Notes: generated by a model from the sequence alone, not told the origin. A stretch of 64,000 nucleotides of DNA from Cyanobacteria bacterium REEB67 (GCA_018971775.1 JAGXAB010000001.1:62001-126000); one strand, 5' to 3'; positions 35,420-45,502 are shown, counted from the stretch's first letter. A program made the numbers and translations.

Positions 35420-38400
35420 GTGCAAACACAAAAGAAGGCCGACCAGTCCCCTCTCCCTGGTTTTTCCCTGGCTAACGGGGGAACCGACTCCGATGCCTCC
35501 GTCCGCTCGAGGGCGACTGATGATCCGCTGGTCATCTCCGCCGACCAGTTTGACGCTGTGCTTTTCGACATGGACGGCGTCGTTACTCAGACCGCCACCG
35601 TTCACCTTCAGGCCTGGAAAAAAGTCTTCGATCAGTTGTTAGAGTCAAAGGATGGCGATTCTTTTCAGTCATTTTCGCCAAAAGACTATCTTGAATATGT
35701 CGACGGCAAGCCTCGTGAAGACGGAGTAAAAAGCTTTCTAGATGCCCGAAAAATTGAGCTGCCCGAAGGCGCTCCCGGCGACAACCCAGGTTTGACCAGT
35801 GTCAACTCAATAGCCGAGCTCAAGGACGAAGAGTTTTTGAAAATCGTCCATGACGATGGCGTCAAGGCTTACGCCTCGACCGTGGCATTGATTAAGAGTC
35901 TCAAATCGGCCGGCATTTCAGTTGGTCTGGTTACGGCCAGTCAAAACGGCAAAGAGATATTGCGGGTGGCAAAACTCAATCATCTATTTGATGCCACTGT
36001 CACCGGTATCGATACCAGAGATCTGCATCTTAAGGGCAAACCGGAGCCCGACAGTTTCCTCGAATGCGCCCGGAGGCTGGCTGTATTGCCCCAGCGCGCC
36101 ATCGTCGTCGAGGATGCCGAAGCCGGTGTGGCCGCCGGCAAGCATGGACATTTCGGTCGGGTGATCGGGGTGGCCAGGCAGGACAACCAGCAGAGCCTGC
36201 TCGAGCATGGTGCTACCGTGGCCGTAGCCGACCTGTCGGAAATATCTGTGCCCAATGCCGACGGCGCTTCCGACTGGCTGGTTACATACACCAGCTTCGA
36301 AGCCGAGCACGAGATGCAGCGCGAATCTCTTTGCGCTCTCGGCAACGGTAAATTTTGTACTCGCGGTGCCTGGCCGTTTTCGGTTGCGGATGGCGTGCAT
36401 TATCCAGGCACTTATGTCGCCGGCGGTTACGACTCGATCACTATCGATAGCGAAGGTCGCCGCTTCGACCGCGAAGAGCTCGTCAATATGCCAAACTGGC
36501 TATGTTTGAATTTCCGCCTCGATGACGGTCAGTGGTTCGGTCTTGCCGACATTGAAATTCTTGATTTTGGGCAGATTCTTGATCTGCGCAAAGGCATTCT
36601 GGAGCGCTCATTAAGAGTGCGCGATGGAAAAGGTCGCGAAATCGCTCTGTCCGAGCGCCAATTTGTGCATATGCGCTATTCGCATTTGGCCGGTGTGGAG
36701 CTCAGGATTACCCCGCTCAACTGGTCCGGTACGATCACCGTCCGCAGTGGCATTGACGGTACGGTCGTTAATAATGGTGACGGCGGCGGTGTTAATTTCA
36801 AAGGCAATCGACATCTCAAGACCCTCGATAAAGGTGCTGAAGGAGACGTTGTCTTTTTAAAGGTCAGTACTCTGCAAACCGAGCTGGTTGTTGCAATCGG
36901 TGCACGCACCAGCTATCAGGTCGACGACGAGACGGTCTTGCCGGTGCGCAAAGTAATGGAGGAGAGCGATGCAATCTGGCAAGAGGTGCCTATCGAACTG
37001 ACATCCGGTCAGTGTGCCACCGTTTGTAAAACTATTGCACTTTATACTTCCCGCGATCGCGGCACATACGAAGCTCTGGTCGGAGCGCGCAGGGCGGTAG
37101 CCGATGCTCCTGATTTCGGCATGCTCGTCAGTGAGCAGGCGCAGGCCTGGCGCAGCCTCTGGCGGCAATTTGACCTGGATATGCAAGTCAAAGACGGACG
37201 CGATCAAGCAAAAAAGCTTATCCCGTCCTTACTTGTCCACCTCAATAGTTTCCACACCATACAAACCGCCTCCCCTCACACGGTCGATCTTGACACGGGC
37301 ATCCCACCGCGTGGCTGGACGGGGGAAGGCTATCAGGGTCACATATTCTGGGATGACCTATTTGTTTTTCCCTTTATAAATCTGCGCCTGCCCAACATCA
37401 GCGCCGCCCTGCTCAAGTATCGCTATCGACGCATCAACGAAGCGCGAAAAATCGCCCGTACCCATGGCGCCCTTGGTGCTTGCTATCCCTGGGAAAGCGC
37501 CAGCGATGGCCGAGAGCGCACACCTGACTGTTCATGGATGAGCGGCACTGAAAAATGGATTGAGGATTTTACCAATCTCGAAATCCATGTGAATGGTGCA
37601 ATTGCTTATAACGTCTGGCAATATTTCCAGGTCACCGCCGATTTCAGTTTTATGTATTCTTATGGCGGTGAGGTAATGCTCGAAATCGCTCGCTTCTTCG
37701 CCACTTTTGCCCGCTACAATGCCGATCGAGATCGCTATGAAATACACGGAGTGATTGGTCCCGACGAATTTCATAAGCGTTATTTAAATGCCGACAAACC
37801 TGGTATCAATAACAATGCCTATACTAATATTCTGGCCGTCTGGACGCTCTGTCGAGCCCTCGAATTTCTCGAGGTAATGCCTCCTGATCTGCGATCTCAT
37901 ATGTGCGAGCGTTTGCATATTACTGAAGAGGAGAAACAACTGTGGGAAGATGTCAGCCGCAAGATGTTCGTGCCCTTCACCGCAGACGGTATCATCGAGC
38001 AATTTGAGGGCTTCTCTCAACTCGCCGAATTTCCGGGCTTTCAGCAGGGAGCTATTAATGAAGCCGAGCTGAATGCGGCCCTGGCTAAAAACGACGGCGT
38101 TTTAAATCAATACAAAATTTGTAAGCAGGCAGACCTGCTTATGCTCATGTACATATTTTCTCCGAATGAGCTGGGCGAGCTATTCGAGCGTCTTGGCTAC
38201 AAATACGATGATCATGCCATGGCTGCCAATGCCGACTATTACATACCGCGCACGGCCAATGAATCGACGCTCAGCCGTGTAGCTCATGCCTGGGTCCTTT
38301 CAAGGCTCGACCGCCTGCGCCGTCGTGTTGGACCAGGTCATCTACTGCCGCCCTGTCAGCAGCTGGCAAAGTGTTCGGCCGATATATTTTACGAGGCGCT

Positions 38401-38788
38401 CGGTAGTGATTTTTACGATATCGCCTCGCGCGGGACTGCTCGCACCGGCATACACATGGGCGCTATGGCCGGCACTGTAGACATCGTCCAGCGCTGCTAC
38501 ACAGGCATTGTCACCCGCGACGATGTGCTCTGGTTTGACCCAGATTTACCCGATTTACTTAATCGCCTCTCCTTCACGATGCGTTACCGGAGGCATTCTC
38601 TGACTGTGGATATTTCCAGAGAGAAGCTTACGGTAGGCACTCGCAGCTACAGCGATGAGCCGATCAAGGTCGGCTGCGGCGCCGATGTTTTTGTCCTCAA
38701 GAATGGTGAATACAGAGAGATTGCTCTGTCCGTAACAGACGGCGCGGAGGGGCGCCAGTCACTCAGCGATGAGCGGGTGGAAAATTAA
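35420..38788 (+). CDS. Fused beta-phosphoglucomutase and GH65 disaccharide phosphorylase
   Basis: The 1122-residue product joins two enzymes. Residues about 40-275 are a HAD-superfamily beta-phosphoglucomutase with the phosphorylated Asp50 and Asp52 in FDMDGVV, GKPEPDSF, and EDAEAGV. Residues about 285-1122 are a GH65 protein: beta-sandwich, then an (alpha/alpha)6 barrel with PRGWTGEGYQGHIFWDD and catalytic Glu783 in IGPDEFH, then a C-terminal beta domain. GH65 phosphorylases split trehalose, maltose, kojibiose or nigerose with phosphate to beta-glucose 1-phosphate, which the mutase converts to glucose 6-phosphate. The fusion would channel the product. The exact disaccharide is unknown. It starts with GTG. 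Confidence 0.92.
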   Translation: MQTQKKADQSPLPGFSLANGGTDSDASVRSRATDDPLVISADQFDAVLFDMDGVVTQTATVHLQAWKKVFDQLLESKDGDSFQSFSPKDYLEYVDGKPREDGVKSFLDARKIELPEGAPGDNPGLTSVNSIAELKDEEFLKIVHDDGVKAYASTVALIKSLKSAGISVGLVTASQNGKEILRVAKLNHLFDATVTGIDTRDLHLKGKPEPDSFLECARRLAVLPQRAIVVEDAEAGVAAGKHGHFGRVIGVARQDNQQSLLEHGATVAVADLSEISVPNADGASDWLVTYTSFEAEHEMQRESLCALGNGKFCTRGAWPFSVADGVHYPGTYVAGGYDSITIDSEGRRFDREELVNMPNWLCLNFRLDDGQWFGLADIEILDFGQILDLRKGILERSLRVRDGKGREIALSERQFVHMRYSHLAGVELRITPLNWSGTITVRSGIDGTVVNNGDGGGVNFKGNRHLKTLDKGAEGDVVFLKVSTLQTELVVAIGARTSYQVDDETVLPVRKVMEESDAIWQEVPIELTSGQCATVCKTIALYTSRDRGTYEALVGARRAVADAPDFGMLVSEQAQAWRSLWRQFDLDMQVKDGRDQAKKLIPSLLVHLNSFHTIQTASPHTVDLDTGIPPRGWTGEGYQGHIFWDDLFVFPFINLRLPNISAALLKYRYRRINEARKIARTHGALGACYPWESASDGRERTPDCSWMSGTEKWIEDFTNLEIHVNGAIAYNVWQYFQVTADFSFMYSYGGEVMLEIARFFATFARYNADRDRYEIHGVIGPDEFHKRYLNADKPGINNNAYTNILAVWTLCRALEFLEVMPPDLRSHMCERLHITEEEKQLWEDVSRKMFVPFTADGIIEQFEGFSQLAEFPGFQQGAINEAELNAALAKNDGVLNQYKICKQADLLMLMYIFSPNELGELFERLGYKYDDHAMAANADYYIPRTANESTLSRVAHAWVLSRLDRLRRRVGPGHLLPPCQQLAKCSADIFYEALGSDFYDIASRGTARTGIHMGAMAGTVDIVQRCYTGIVTRDDVLWFDPDLPDLLNRLSFTMRYRRHSLTVDISREKLTVGTRSYSDEPIKVGCGADVFVLKNGEYREIALSVTDGAEGRQSLSDERVEN

Positions 38789-38891
38789 ACGGCTCTTAAT
38801 TCCCTTCACACAAGCTCTTGAAAGCTTGAGCAAACACTCTGGCCCTGCCAAAATATTCTGCGTGAACAGGTTGCCCTCGCTAGTCCTTAAA

Positions 38892-40034
38892 ATGTCCCGG
38901 TTGTTTTTGCTGCCGCTTCTGCTTGTCGGTCTTTTAGGCGGCATATTGCAGTTGCCTCCAGTGACTGGGGCTTTCGGCCAGTACCCATTGCTTTTCTTGA
39001 GTGAGCGCAAAGATCTGCACATCGGCACCAGGCGTGCCCATTCTAATTTTTTCAAAGTGGTCCAGGGAGACCAGTACACTTATGGAATGCGCTCCGAAGG
39101 TGGCGATGAAATCTTCGATCGCGATCAGTTTTATGATCGTCTCGATAAGGCCCGGCAGGTTTCCGGCAACGCCCCGATCGTCATTTTCGTACACGGCTGC
39201 TGCGTAAGCTTTGGCGAGCAACTCCTTCAGGCCAATGACCTGAAAAAAGCGATCAATACCTCCTACGCCAGAGCTCCTTCTGAAGGGGCCGGTGCTCCGG
39301 TTGTCTTGACTTATGACTGGGCTGCACCTTTTTCTTACAATACTTCGCTCGAAAATTGCTATGTCGCTCAAAGTCGCTTTGAAGACTTCATGCGTGGCAT
39401 GGTGGGCCGTTATGGCTCGGATAAAATCGTCATTGTCGCTCACAGTCTGGGCACTTTGATGGTCCAAAATTACGCCCGGCATATCGAAGATTCGCCTGAG
39501 CAGGCGCCTTTCCAGGCTATTATTTTCAGCCGTGCCGACGTTGATCGCGATGCTTTTGCCGAATGTCTGCCGGCTTTGAAAAAATATAGCAAGCGCCTGG
39601 TAGTGATCTCTTCGCATAACGACCCTAATCTTTATTTCAGCGGTATGTTGCGCAAGGTCGGGATCAAGTTTGCCCAGGCGGCGACCTTGCCGGCTACTCT
39701 GCCTGTCAGGCTTCCGGCTAAATTGCCCGGGGCCAGGCTAAAAAAAGAGCGTGATACGGAAGCTAAGAGCGTCGAGGACAAAACGGACGAAGTCGCCGAA
39801 AAGGCCGTATTAATTGAACAGCCCAAGTCTCCGAAGGTCAATTTGCGCCTTGGCCAGACAAAGGTGGCTCGCAACTTCGCTTCATCCGTTGAAGTTTACG
39901 ACATGAGCGCCCTGCGCATTGGGCACGGTATTCCTTATAAGTTTGTCGGCGATCTGCTCTTCCATGACCTCGAGGATTTCGACATGAAAAAGAGCAGCGG
40001 CGGGGTTTTAGTCGTTCATGGGGCAAGACCATGA
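38892..40034 (+). CDS. Exported alpha/beta hydrolase, DUF900-like
   Basis: From the ATG at 38892 the product has 380 residues and begins with a signal-anchor or signal peptide (about 1-24). An alpha/beta-hydrolase domain follows: IVIFVHGCCVSF holds the oxyanion region and IVAHSLGTLM the nucleophile Ser. The layout recalls DUF900 (COG4782) proteins, a little-known esterase-like family. A repetitive LPA/LPV and Lys/Glu-rich insert lies near residue 260-310, and the C-terminal GHGIPYKFVGDLLFHD supplies a possible catalytic His. A longer frame starting at 38769 would overlap the phosphorylase gene by 20 bases and hide the signal peptide. Neither start has a clear ribosome site. Probably co-transcribed with the phosphorylase. 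Confidence 0.75.
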   Translation: MSRLFLLPLLLVGLLGGILQLPPVTGAFGQYPLLFLSERKDLHIGTRRAHSNFFKVVQGDQYTYGMRSEGGDEIFDRDQFYDRLDKARQVSGNAPIVIFVHGCCVSFGEQLLQANDLKKAINTSYARAPSEGAGAPVVLTYDWAAPFSYNTSLENCYVAQSRFEDFMRGMVGRYGSDKIVIVAHSLGTLMVQNYARHIEDSPEQAPFQAIIFSRADVDRDAFAECLPALKKYSKRLVVISSHNDPNLYFSGMLRKVGIKFAQAATLPATLPVRLPAKLPGARLKKERDTEAKSVEDKTDEVAEKAVLIEQPKSPKVNLRLGQTKVARNFASSVEVYDMSALRIGHGIPYKFVGDLLFHDLEDFDMKKSSGGVLVVHGARP

Positions 40035-40042
40035 CTACTCTG

Positions 40043-40048
40043 CTATAA
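40043..40048 (+). promoter_or_regulatory. -10 box of the efflux operon
   Basis: A perfect TATAAT lies 43 bases before the TetR start codon. No good -35 box is seen at the usual distance, so it may depend on an activator or be weak. Confidence 0.5.
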
Positions 40049-40052
40049 TTTC

Positions 40053-40068
40053 CTGACTGGCAAGTCAG
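40053..40068 (+). promoter_or_regulatory. Probable TetR operator (16-bp palindrome)
   Basis: CTGACT and AGTCAG flank GGCA. The palindrome covers the expected transcription start just after the TATAAT box and precedes the TetR gene, as expected for an autorepressor site. Confidence 0.45.
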
Positions 40069-40090
40069 CTAATTGTACTGGGGTAAAAAA

Positions 40091-40840
40091 ATGGCCGATA
40101 TGCCTATTTCCGCGAGTGCGGATCCGTCCATCGCCATCGTTCCCGGTCGGACCGGCGGGCGCACTCCCGGTCGTCCCAGAGACGGGGCGCTTACTATGAG
40201 GCGTCGAGAAGAAATCATCGAGGCCGCTTCCAGGGTTTTTGCTCAGTACGGTTACCGTACAACCGATTTGAATCAAGTCGCTGAAATTCTTGGTGTGGCC
40301 AAGGGAACTATCTACAATTATTTTCCGAGCAAGGTCGAGCTTTTCATGGCTTGCGTCGAGCTTGGCAAAAACGGTTTTTATCAGGCCCACCAGAAGGCAA
40401 TCGCTGAAGCTGGTGAGGCCGGGCCGCTCGTGCAAATTCGCCAGGCGATGTGCGCTTATTTCCAATTTTTCGATGAGAACCCTCAACATATTGAGCTGAT
40501 GATGCAGGCGCGCAGCGAATTTAAGGACAGCAATTTTGCCGATCCCGCAACAAACCTGGCCAGTAATTTAGCAAATACCCTGCCGGCTGCCGCCGACCCC
40601 GATCAGTGCCCGCCTTTTGCGCCGCTCATCGAGCTGCTTGAACAGGGTGTGGCCGACGGACTGATCAAACCCCTATCTATTAAAGGTATGCACGACGCTC
40701 TGCTCAATCTGGTTGTCGGGGCGATTTTTTCTAAGCATTACGGTAAAACCACGCAATCCCTTTCGGCTCAGACTGCCGATATTTTAGAGATAGTTTTTAA
40801 CGGCATCTTGCAAAAGGACAGTGTCAGACATGGAAGTTGA
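40091..40840 (+). CDS. TetR/AcrR-family transcriptional regulator
   Basis: The 249-residue product has a low-complexity N-terminal tail of about 35 residues and then the TetR DNA-binding domain. The helix-turn-helix is in TTDLNQVAEILGVAKGTIYNYFPSKVELF, which is conserved across the family. The C-terminal helical ligand domain is divergent. It overlaps the next gene by 11 bases and heads an operon for an RND efflux pump, so it probably represses that pump until a toxic compound binds. ATG at 40091 with GGGGT upstream is preferred to TTG at 40073. Confidence 0.93.
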   Translation: MADMPISASADPSIAIVPGRTGGRTPGRPRDGALTMRRREEIIEAASRVFAQYGYRTTDLNQVAEILGVAKGTIYNYFPSKVELFMACVELGKNGFYQAHQKAIAEAGEAGPLVQIRQAMCAYFQFFDENPQHIELMMQARSEFKDSNFADPATNLASNLANTLPAAADPDQCPPFAPLIELLEQGVADGLIKPLSIKGMHDALLNLVVGAIFSKHYGKTTQSLSAQTADILEIVFNGILQKDSVRHGS

Positions 40841-42329
40841 GATGGAAAAAACCGGGCATGAGTCTCTTCCGCAAGGACAGGTCGTTGCCTTCGGCTCAGT
40901 CAAGTCTACGCTGCCAGGTCGGGGGCCGCGAGGCTGGAAAACGGCTCTGATTGCTGTGGCTACAATAATCCTGGGTGTGGCCGCCTTTCTTCTCTGGCAA
41001 CAGTCGGTGCGGACAGCTGCAACTGCCGGTAGTGGCAAGGGCGCGACGCGCCCCGTGCTCACCGTTGAGCTCACGCCGGTCAAATCCGCCAGCTTCGAGC
41101 GCAAGCTGCTAGTCAGCGGTACTGTTGCCGCCTGGGATCCGGTCCAGGTCGGCTCTGAAATTAACGGTCTCAAAGTCGAGTCGATTGCCGTGGATGATGG
41201 TGCCCATGTCAAAGAAGGTCAGGTGATGGCTGCTTTGAATGGTGCCATCCTGCGTGCTCAGCTCGCCCAGCAGCAGGCGCGTCTGGCTTCGGCCCGGGCC
41301 AGTCTGGTCAAAGCTATACAGCCCAATCGTCCCGAGGACATCACCTCGCTTCGCGCCGCCTACGCTCAGTCTCAGGCCAATGTCGCCCAGGAAGAAGCAA
41401 GCCTGGCGCGCACCAGGGCCAGTGCCGCCGAGGCGGAAGCGAATGCCGGACGTTATGAGGGGCTGGTCAGGGAAGGCGCCGTCAGTGCCCTGGAAGGACT
41501 GAATCGTTCGACCCTGGCCAAGACGACCGCAGCTGACGTACACAATGCCGAGCAGAAAGTGCAGGCGGCCAAATTTACCGCACAGCAGGCGTATGAGCGG
41601 ATGATCATGGGCATCGCCGGTGGTCGGCGCGAAGATGTGATGATTTCGCAATCTTCCCTGGCTGAGACGGAAGCGACCGTCAAGCAACTCGCCTCGCAGG
41701 TCGAGCAGACGATCATTCGCGCTCCTTGCGATGGCCTGGTCGTTAAACGCAGTGTGCACATCGGCGATATCGCCTCGACCGGCAAAGTGATGTTCGACCT
41801 CGTCCGCGATGGTCGTCTCGAGCTGCGGGCCCAGGTGCCCGAGGCGGATTTGAGTCGCATCCGGCCCGGTCAAAAAGTAGAGGTGCAGGCTGTCCTGGCA
41901 AACGGTGCCATCACTTCTGGGGTGGTGCGCGAGATCAGTCCGACAATCGACCTCGACAGTCGCCTCGGTACAGTGAGGATCGACCTGCCGGCCGCGGTCC
42001 CAGCTGCAGCTGTCGGCTCTTCTTCTTCTTCTTCTTCTTCGGTTTTGCCATTCCGGGCCGGTAATTTCGCCAGGGGGGAAATTTTCCTCGGCAAACAAGA
42101 CGTGATGGCCGTACCCTCGAGCTGTGTCGTTTACAAAGATAATCGCGCCGTAGTCTTTACTGTTTCCACCGACGGCATCGCTCAGATGCGTTTTGTCGAT
42201 GCCGGCGAGCGAGATCTGAACAGTATCGAAATTCGCCAGGGATTAAGAATCGGTGAGTCTGTAGTGGCTCGGGGAGCTGGTTTCCTCAAAGACGGCGATC
42301 GTGTGCAGGTGGTAAAAGAGCGCCGATGA
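40830..42329 (+). CDS. RND efflux periplasmic adaptor (membrane fusion protein)
   Basis: The 499-residue product has one N-terminal membrane anchor (about 34-55), a biotinyl-lipoyl hairpin, a long coiled-coil hairpin (about 135-260) rich in Ala and Gln, and beta-barrel and membrane-proximal domains. This is the HlyD/AcrA layout that links the inner-membrane pump to an outer-membrane channel. A run of serines (about 390-400) encoded by TCT/TCG repeats interrupts the barrel. ATG at 40830 overlaps the TetR gene end; GTG at 40821 is an alternative. Its end overlaps the pump gene by four bases (ATGA). Confidence 0.94.
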   Translation: MEVEMEKTGHESLPQGQVVAFGSVKSTLPGRGPRGWKTALIAVATIILGVAAFLLWQQSVRTAATAGSGKGATRPVLTVELTPVKSASFERKLLVSGTVAAWDPVQVGSEINGLKVESIAVDDGAHVKEGQVMAALNGAILRAQLAQQQARLASARASLVKAIQPNRPEDITSLRAAYAQSQANVAQEEASLARTRASAAEAEANAGRYEGLVREGAVSALEGLNRSTLAKTTAADVHNAEQKVQAAKFTAQQAYERMIMGIAGGRREDVMISQSSLAETEATVKQLASQVEQTIIRAPCDGLVVKRSVHIGDIASTGKVMFDLVRDGRLELRAQVPEADLSRIRPGQKVEVQAVLANGAITSGVVREISPTIDLDSRLGTVRIDLPAAVPAAAVGSSSSSSSSVLPFRAGNFARGEIFLGKQDVMAVPSSCVVYKDNRAVVFTVSTDGIAQMRFVDAGERDLNSIEIRQGLRIGESVVARGAGFLKDGDRVQVVKERR

Positions 42330-45300
42330 ATTTCAATCTATCTACCTGGTCGATTAAAAATCCTGTCTCAACGATAGTGCTTTTTTTGGTGCTGACTATA
42401 CTCGGCATCATCTCTTTTACGCGCCTGGGCATCGACGAAAATCCGAACATCGATGTACCTCTGGTGTCGGTCACTGTCACACAGCTTGGTGCAGCGCCTT
42501 CGGAGCTTGAGACGCAAGTGACGCGTAAAGTCGAAGATTCAATCGCCGGAATAGGCAATATCAAGCATATTTCTTCGACCGTTAATGACGGTGCCTCGAC
42601 CACTTCCATCGAATTTAACCTCGGCACCAATACCGACCGCGCCGTCAACGATGTACGCGATGCTGTTTCAAAAATCCGCCAGGATTTGCCCCAGGGTATA
42701 GAAGAGCCGATCATTCAACGTATCGACTTTGTCGGCGGACCTTTCGTCACTTACACCGTTGAATCCGATAAACTGCCGCCGGCCGAGCTGAGCTGGGTGG
42801 TCGACAACGATATCGCTCGCTCACTGCTTTCTGTACCGGGAGTAGGACAGGTGCAGAGAGCCGGCGGCGTCGATCGGGAGATACGCGTCAAGCTCGATCC
42901 GACCCGCATCGAAGCTTTAGGTATCACCGCCGATACCATCAACATGCAATTGCGCCAGCTCAATATCAATTTGCCGGGCGGGCGTGGAGAAGTCGGCAAG
43001 GGCGAGCAATCCATCCGCTTCCTCGGTAGCGCCCTGTCAGTGGCCGACCTGGCTCGCACCGAGATAATCTTGCCGAGCGGCAAGCATGCTCGCCTCGATA
43101 CCCTCGGTACGGTCGAAGACAGCACCTCGGATGTGCGGCAGACGGCATTGCTCAACAACAAGCCGGTGGTTGCTTTTTCGGTAGTGCGCAGCAACGGCTC
43201 CAACCTGGTCGATGTCGAAAGAGGTGTCGATAAGAAGATCAAGGCACTGCAAGAGAGCATCCCCGGCCAGCTCAAGATCGTCAAGATTAGAAGCAACAGC
43301 CGCTATATCAAGATGTCCTATGATGCCTCCCTTGAATCGCTCGTCTTCGGTGCATTGCTTGCGGTCATCGTCGTCTTTGTCTTCCTCAAGGATTTCCGCG
43401 CTACCGCACTCACTGCTATTGCCATACCACTTTCTGTGGTGCCGACTTTTGCCGTCATGGACTGGGCCGGCTTCACACTCAATGGCATGTCGCTCCTCGG
43501 TCTCGCTCTTGTAATCGGCATCCTCGTCGATGATGCCATCGTCGAAATAGAAAACATCGTCCGACATCTGCGTATGGGCAAGGCACCCTACGTCGCCGCC
43601 ATCGAAGCAGCCGAAGAAATCGGTCTGGCTGTCATTGCCACGACGATGAGCATCGTCGTTGTTTTCGTGCCGGTTGCAGCCATGGGCGGTATTCCCGGCC
43701 AGTTCTTCAAGCAGTTTGGTCTGACCGTCACGGTCGCCGTTCTTTTTTCTTTGCTCGTCGCCCGCATGGTGACACCGATGATTGCCGCTTACTTCATGGT
43801 CGATGCCAGCCATGTGGAAGAGCACGGCGGGGGGCGCATCATGCGCCTCTACGAGCCCCTGCTCAACTGGGCCCTGGCTCACCGGCCGCTTGTCGTCATT
43901 GCCGCTTTTATCTTGTTTGGCGGTAGTATCGCTCTCTTTAAATCAATGCCGACATCGCTCATGTCCAATATGGATCGCGGTGAAACACTGCTCAACTGCG
44001 AATTGCCGCCCGGCTCTGACCTGGCCGAAACCGAGCGCGTCTCGCGCCTGGCCACCGACATCCTGGTCAAACGCCCGGAAGTGGCTAATGTAGTTGCTTT
44101 CGTCGGTACACCGAGCTCATCGGGCAAGGTCAATACCCAGGGTGACGTCACCAAATCGACCGTCTATATTTCGCTCAAACCTCGCGGCGAGCGCAAACTC
44201 AGTCAGCAGCAATTCGAGGAAGCGGTGCGAGATGAATTGCACACCATTCCTGGTGCCCGTTTGAGCTTCTCGCGTTCGGGTGGCCTGGGCGGCAAGCCCT
44301 TCCGGATGATCCTGGCCGGCACCGATGCCGGCGCCCTCGAGCACGTTGCTCGCGATCTGGAAGCGCAGATGCGCTCTGTTCCCGGGCTTTACGACATCAC
44401 TTCATCGGCGGCTGTGCTCCGTCCAGAGATCTTGGTCACACCTGATTTTGACCGGGCCGCCAGGCAGGGCGTTTCGGTGCAATCGATCGCCAGGACCGCC
44501 TTGATCGCCACTCTCGGCGACAGCGATGCCAATCTCGCTAAGTTTAACCTCGATGATCGCCAGGTCAATATCCGCGTCCAGATCGACCCCAAATATCACA
44601 ATGACGTGCGTGTCATCGATAATTTGAAGGTCTCCGCTTTGAACGGCAGGCTTGTGCCATTATCCTCGGTGGCGCATGTGCAGTTTGGCAGTGGGCCTTT
44701 CCAGATCGATCGCTTCGACCGTATGCGTCAGGTTACTCTGGAAGCCTCCATGGACAGTCAAACGAGCCTTGGCGAGGCGATGAAGCAAGTGCATGATCTG
44801 CCCGCTTTCAAGTCAATGCCTACCAGCATCACCGAGCTGCCGCTTGGGGACGCCGAAATACAACGCGATGTCTTCAGTGGTTTCGGCACTGCGATCGCCG
44901 CCGCCGTGCTTTTGATTTATGCCGTTCTGGTCGTTCTTTTTGGTGGCTTTTTGCATCCGCTTACGATCATGATGTCCTTGCCTCTGTCGCTCTGTGGAGC
45001 CTTGATCGGCCTGGTTTGCCTGCGACAATCGATCGGTCTTTATGCTCTGATTGGCATCACCATGCTCATGGGCCTGGTGACAAAAAATGCCATCCTGCTC
45101 GTCGAGTACGGCTTGATGGCCATGAAAAATGGACTGCCCCAGAGAGAGGCGATCATCTCGGCCGGTGAAACTCGTATGCAGCCGATTTTGATGACGACGA
45201 TTGCCATGATTGCCGGCATGTTGCCAATAGCGCTTGGTCTCGGCGCCGGCTCGGAGGTGCGCTCGCCTATGGCAATCTCGGTCATCGGCGGATTGATCAC

Positions 45301-45502
45301 CTCAACACTGTTTACCTTGATTGTAATTCCGGTCGTATTTACTTATATTGATGACTTCCAGAGTTGGTTGCGTCGGATCGTCTTCGACCGTTTCGGCAGC
45401 AATGGTGCCTCAGGCCAATCGGCCGGCCGAGCTCGGATAGCAAATCAAGCGGACCGGTCTTCAGCGGAAAACGGCTATGTCTCAAACCAGGTTAAAAAAT
45501 AG
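42326..45502 (+). CDS. RND efflux transporter, HAE-1 (AcrB-like) family
   Basis: The 1058-residue inner-membrane pump has the twelve-span RND plan with two large periplasmic loops. The proton-relay Asp pair lies in GILVDDAIVEIEN near residues 402-403 (TM4) and the relay Lys in GLVTKNAILLVEY near 919 (TM10), so drug/proton antiport is expected. The family covers hydrophobic drugs, dyes and lipids; the substrate here is unknown. No outer-membrane TolC-type gene follows, so the channel is encoded elsewhere. It overlaps the adaptor gene by four bases, and the next gene by 26. Confidence 0.96.
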   Translation: MNFNLSTWSIKNPVSTIVLFLVLTILGIISFTRLGIDENPNIDVPLVSVTVTQLGAAPSELETQVTRKVEDSIAGIGNIKHISSTVNDGASTTSIEFNLGTNTDRAVNDVRDAVSKIRQDLPQGIEEPIIQRIDFVGGPFVTYTVESDKLPPAELSWVVDNDIARSLLSVPGVGQVQRAGGVDREIRVKLDPTRIEALGITADTINMQLRQLNINLPGGRGEVGKGEQSIRFLGSALSVADLARTEIILPSGKHARLDTLGTVEDSTSDVRQTALLNNKPVVAFSVVRSNGSNLVDVERGVDKKIKALQESIPGQLKIVKIRSNSRYIKMSYDASLESLVFGALLAVIVVFVFLKDFRATALTAIAIPLSVVPTFAVMDWAGFTLNGMSLLGLALVIGILVDDAIVEIENIVRHLRMGKAPYVAAIEAAEEIGLAVIATTMSIVVVFVPVAAMGGIPGQFFKQFGLTVTVAVLFSLLVARMVTPMIAAYFMVDASHVEEHGGGRIMRLYEPLLNWALAHRPLVVIAAFILFGGSIALFKSMPTSLMSNMDRGETLLNCELPPGSDLAETERVSRLATDILVKRPEVANVVAFVGTPSSSGKVNTQGDVTKSTVYISLKPRGERKLSQQQFEEAVRDELHTIPGARLSFSRSGGLGGKPFRMILAGTDAGALEHVARDLEAQMRSVPGLYDITSSAAVLRPEILVTPDFDRAARQGVSVQSIARTALIATLGDSDANLAKFNLDDRQVNIRVQIDPKYHNDVRVIDNLKVSALNGRLVPLSSVAHVQFGSGPFQIDRFDRMRQVTLEASMDSQTSLGEAMKQVHDLPAFKSMPTSITELPLGDAEIQRDVFSGFGTAIAAAVLLIYAVLVVLFGGFLHPLTIMMSLPLSLCGALIGLVCLRQSIGLYALIGITMLMGLVTKNAILLVEYGLMAMKNGLPQREAIISAGETRMQPILMTTIAMIAGMLPIALGLGAGSEVRSPMAISVIGGLITSTLFTLIVIPVVFTYIDDFQSWLRRIVFDRFGSNGASGQSAGRARIANQADRSSAENGYVSNQVKK

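Noticed and set aside
41990-42060. Serine codon run in the RND adaptor gene as a possible frameshift site
   Set aside because: The frame continues intact on both sides and the run is a simple in-frame codon repeat.
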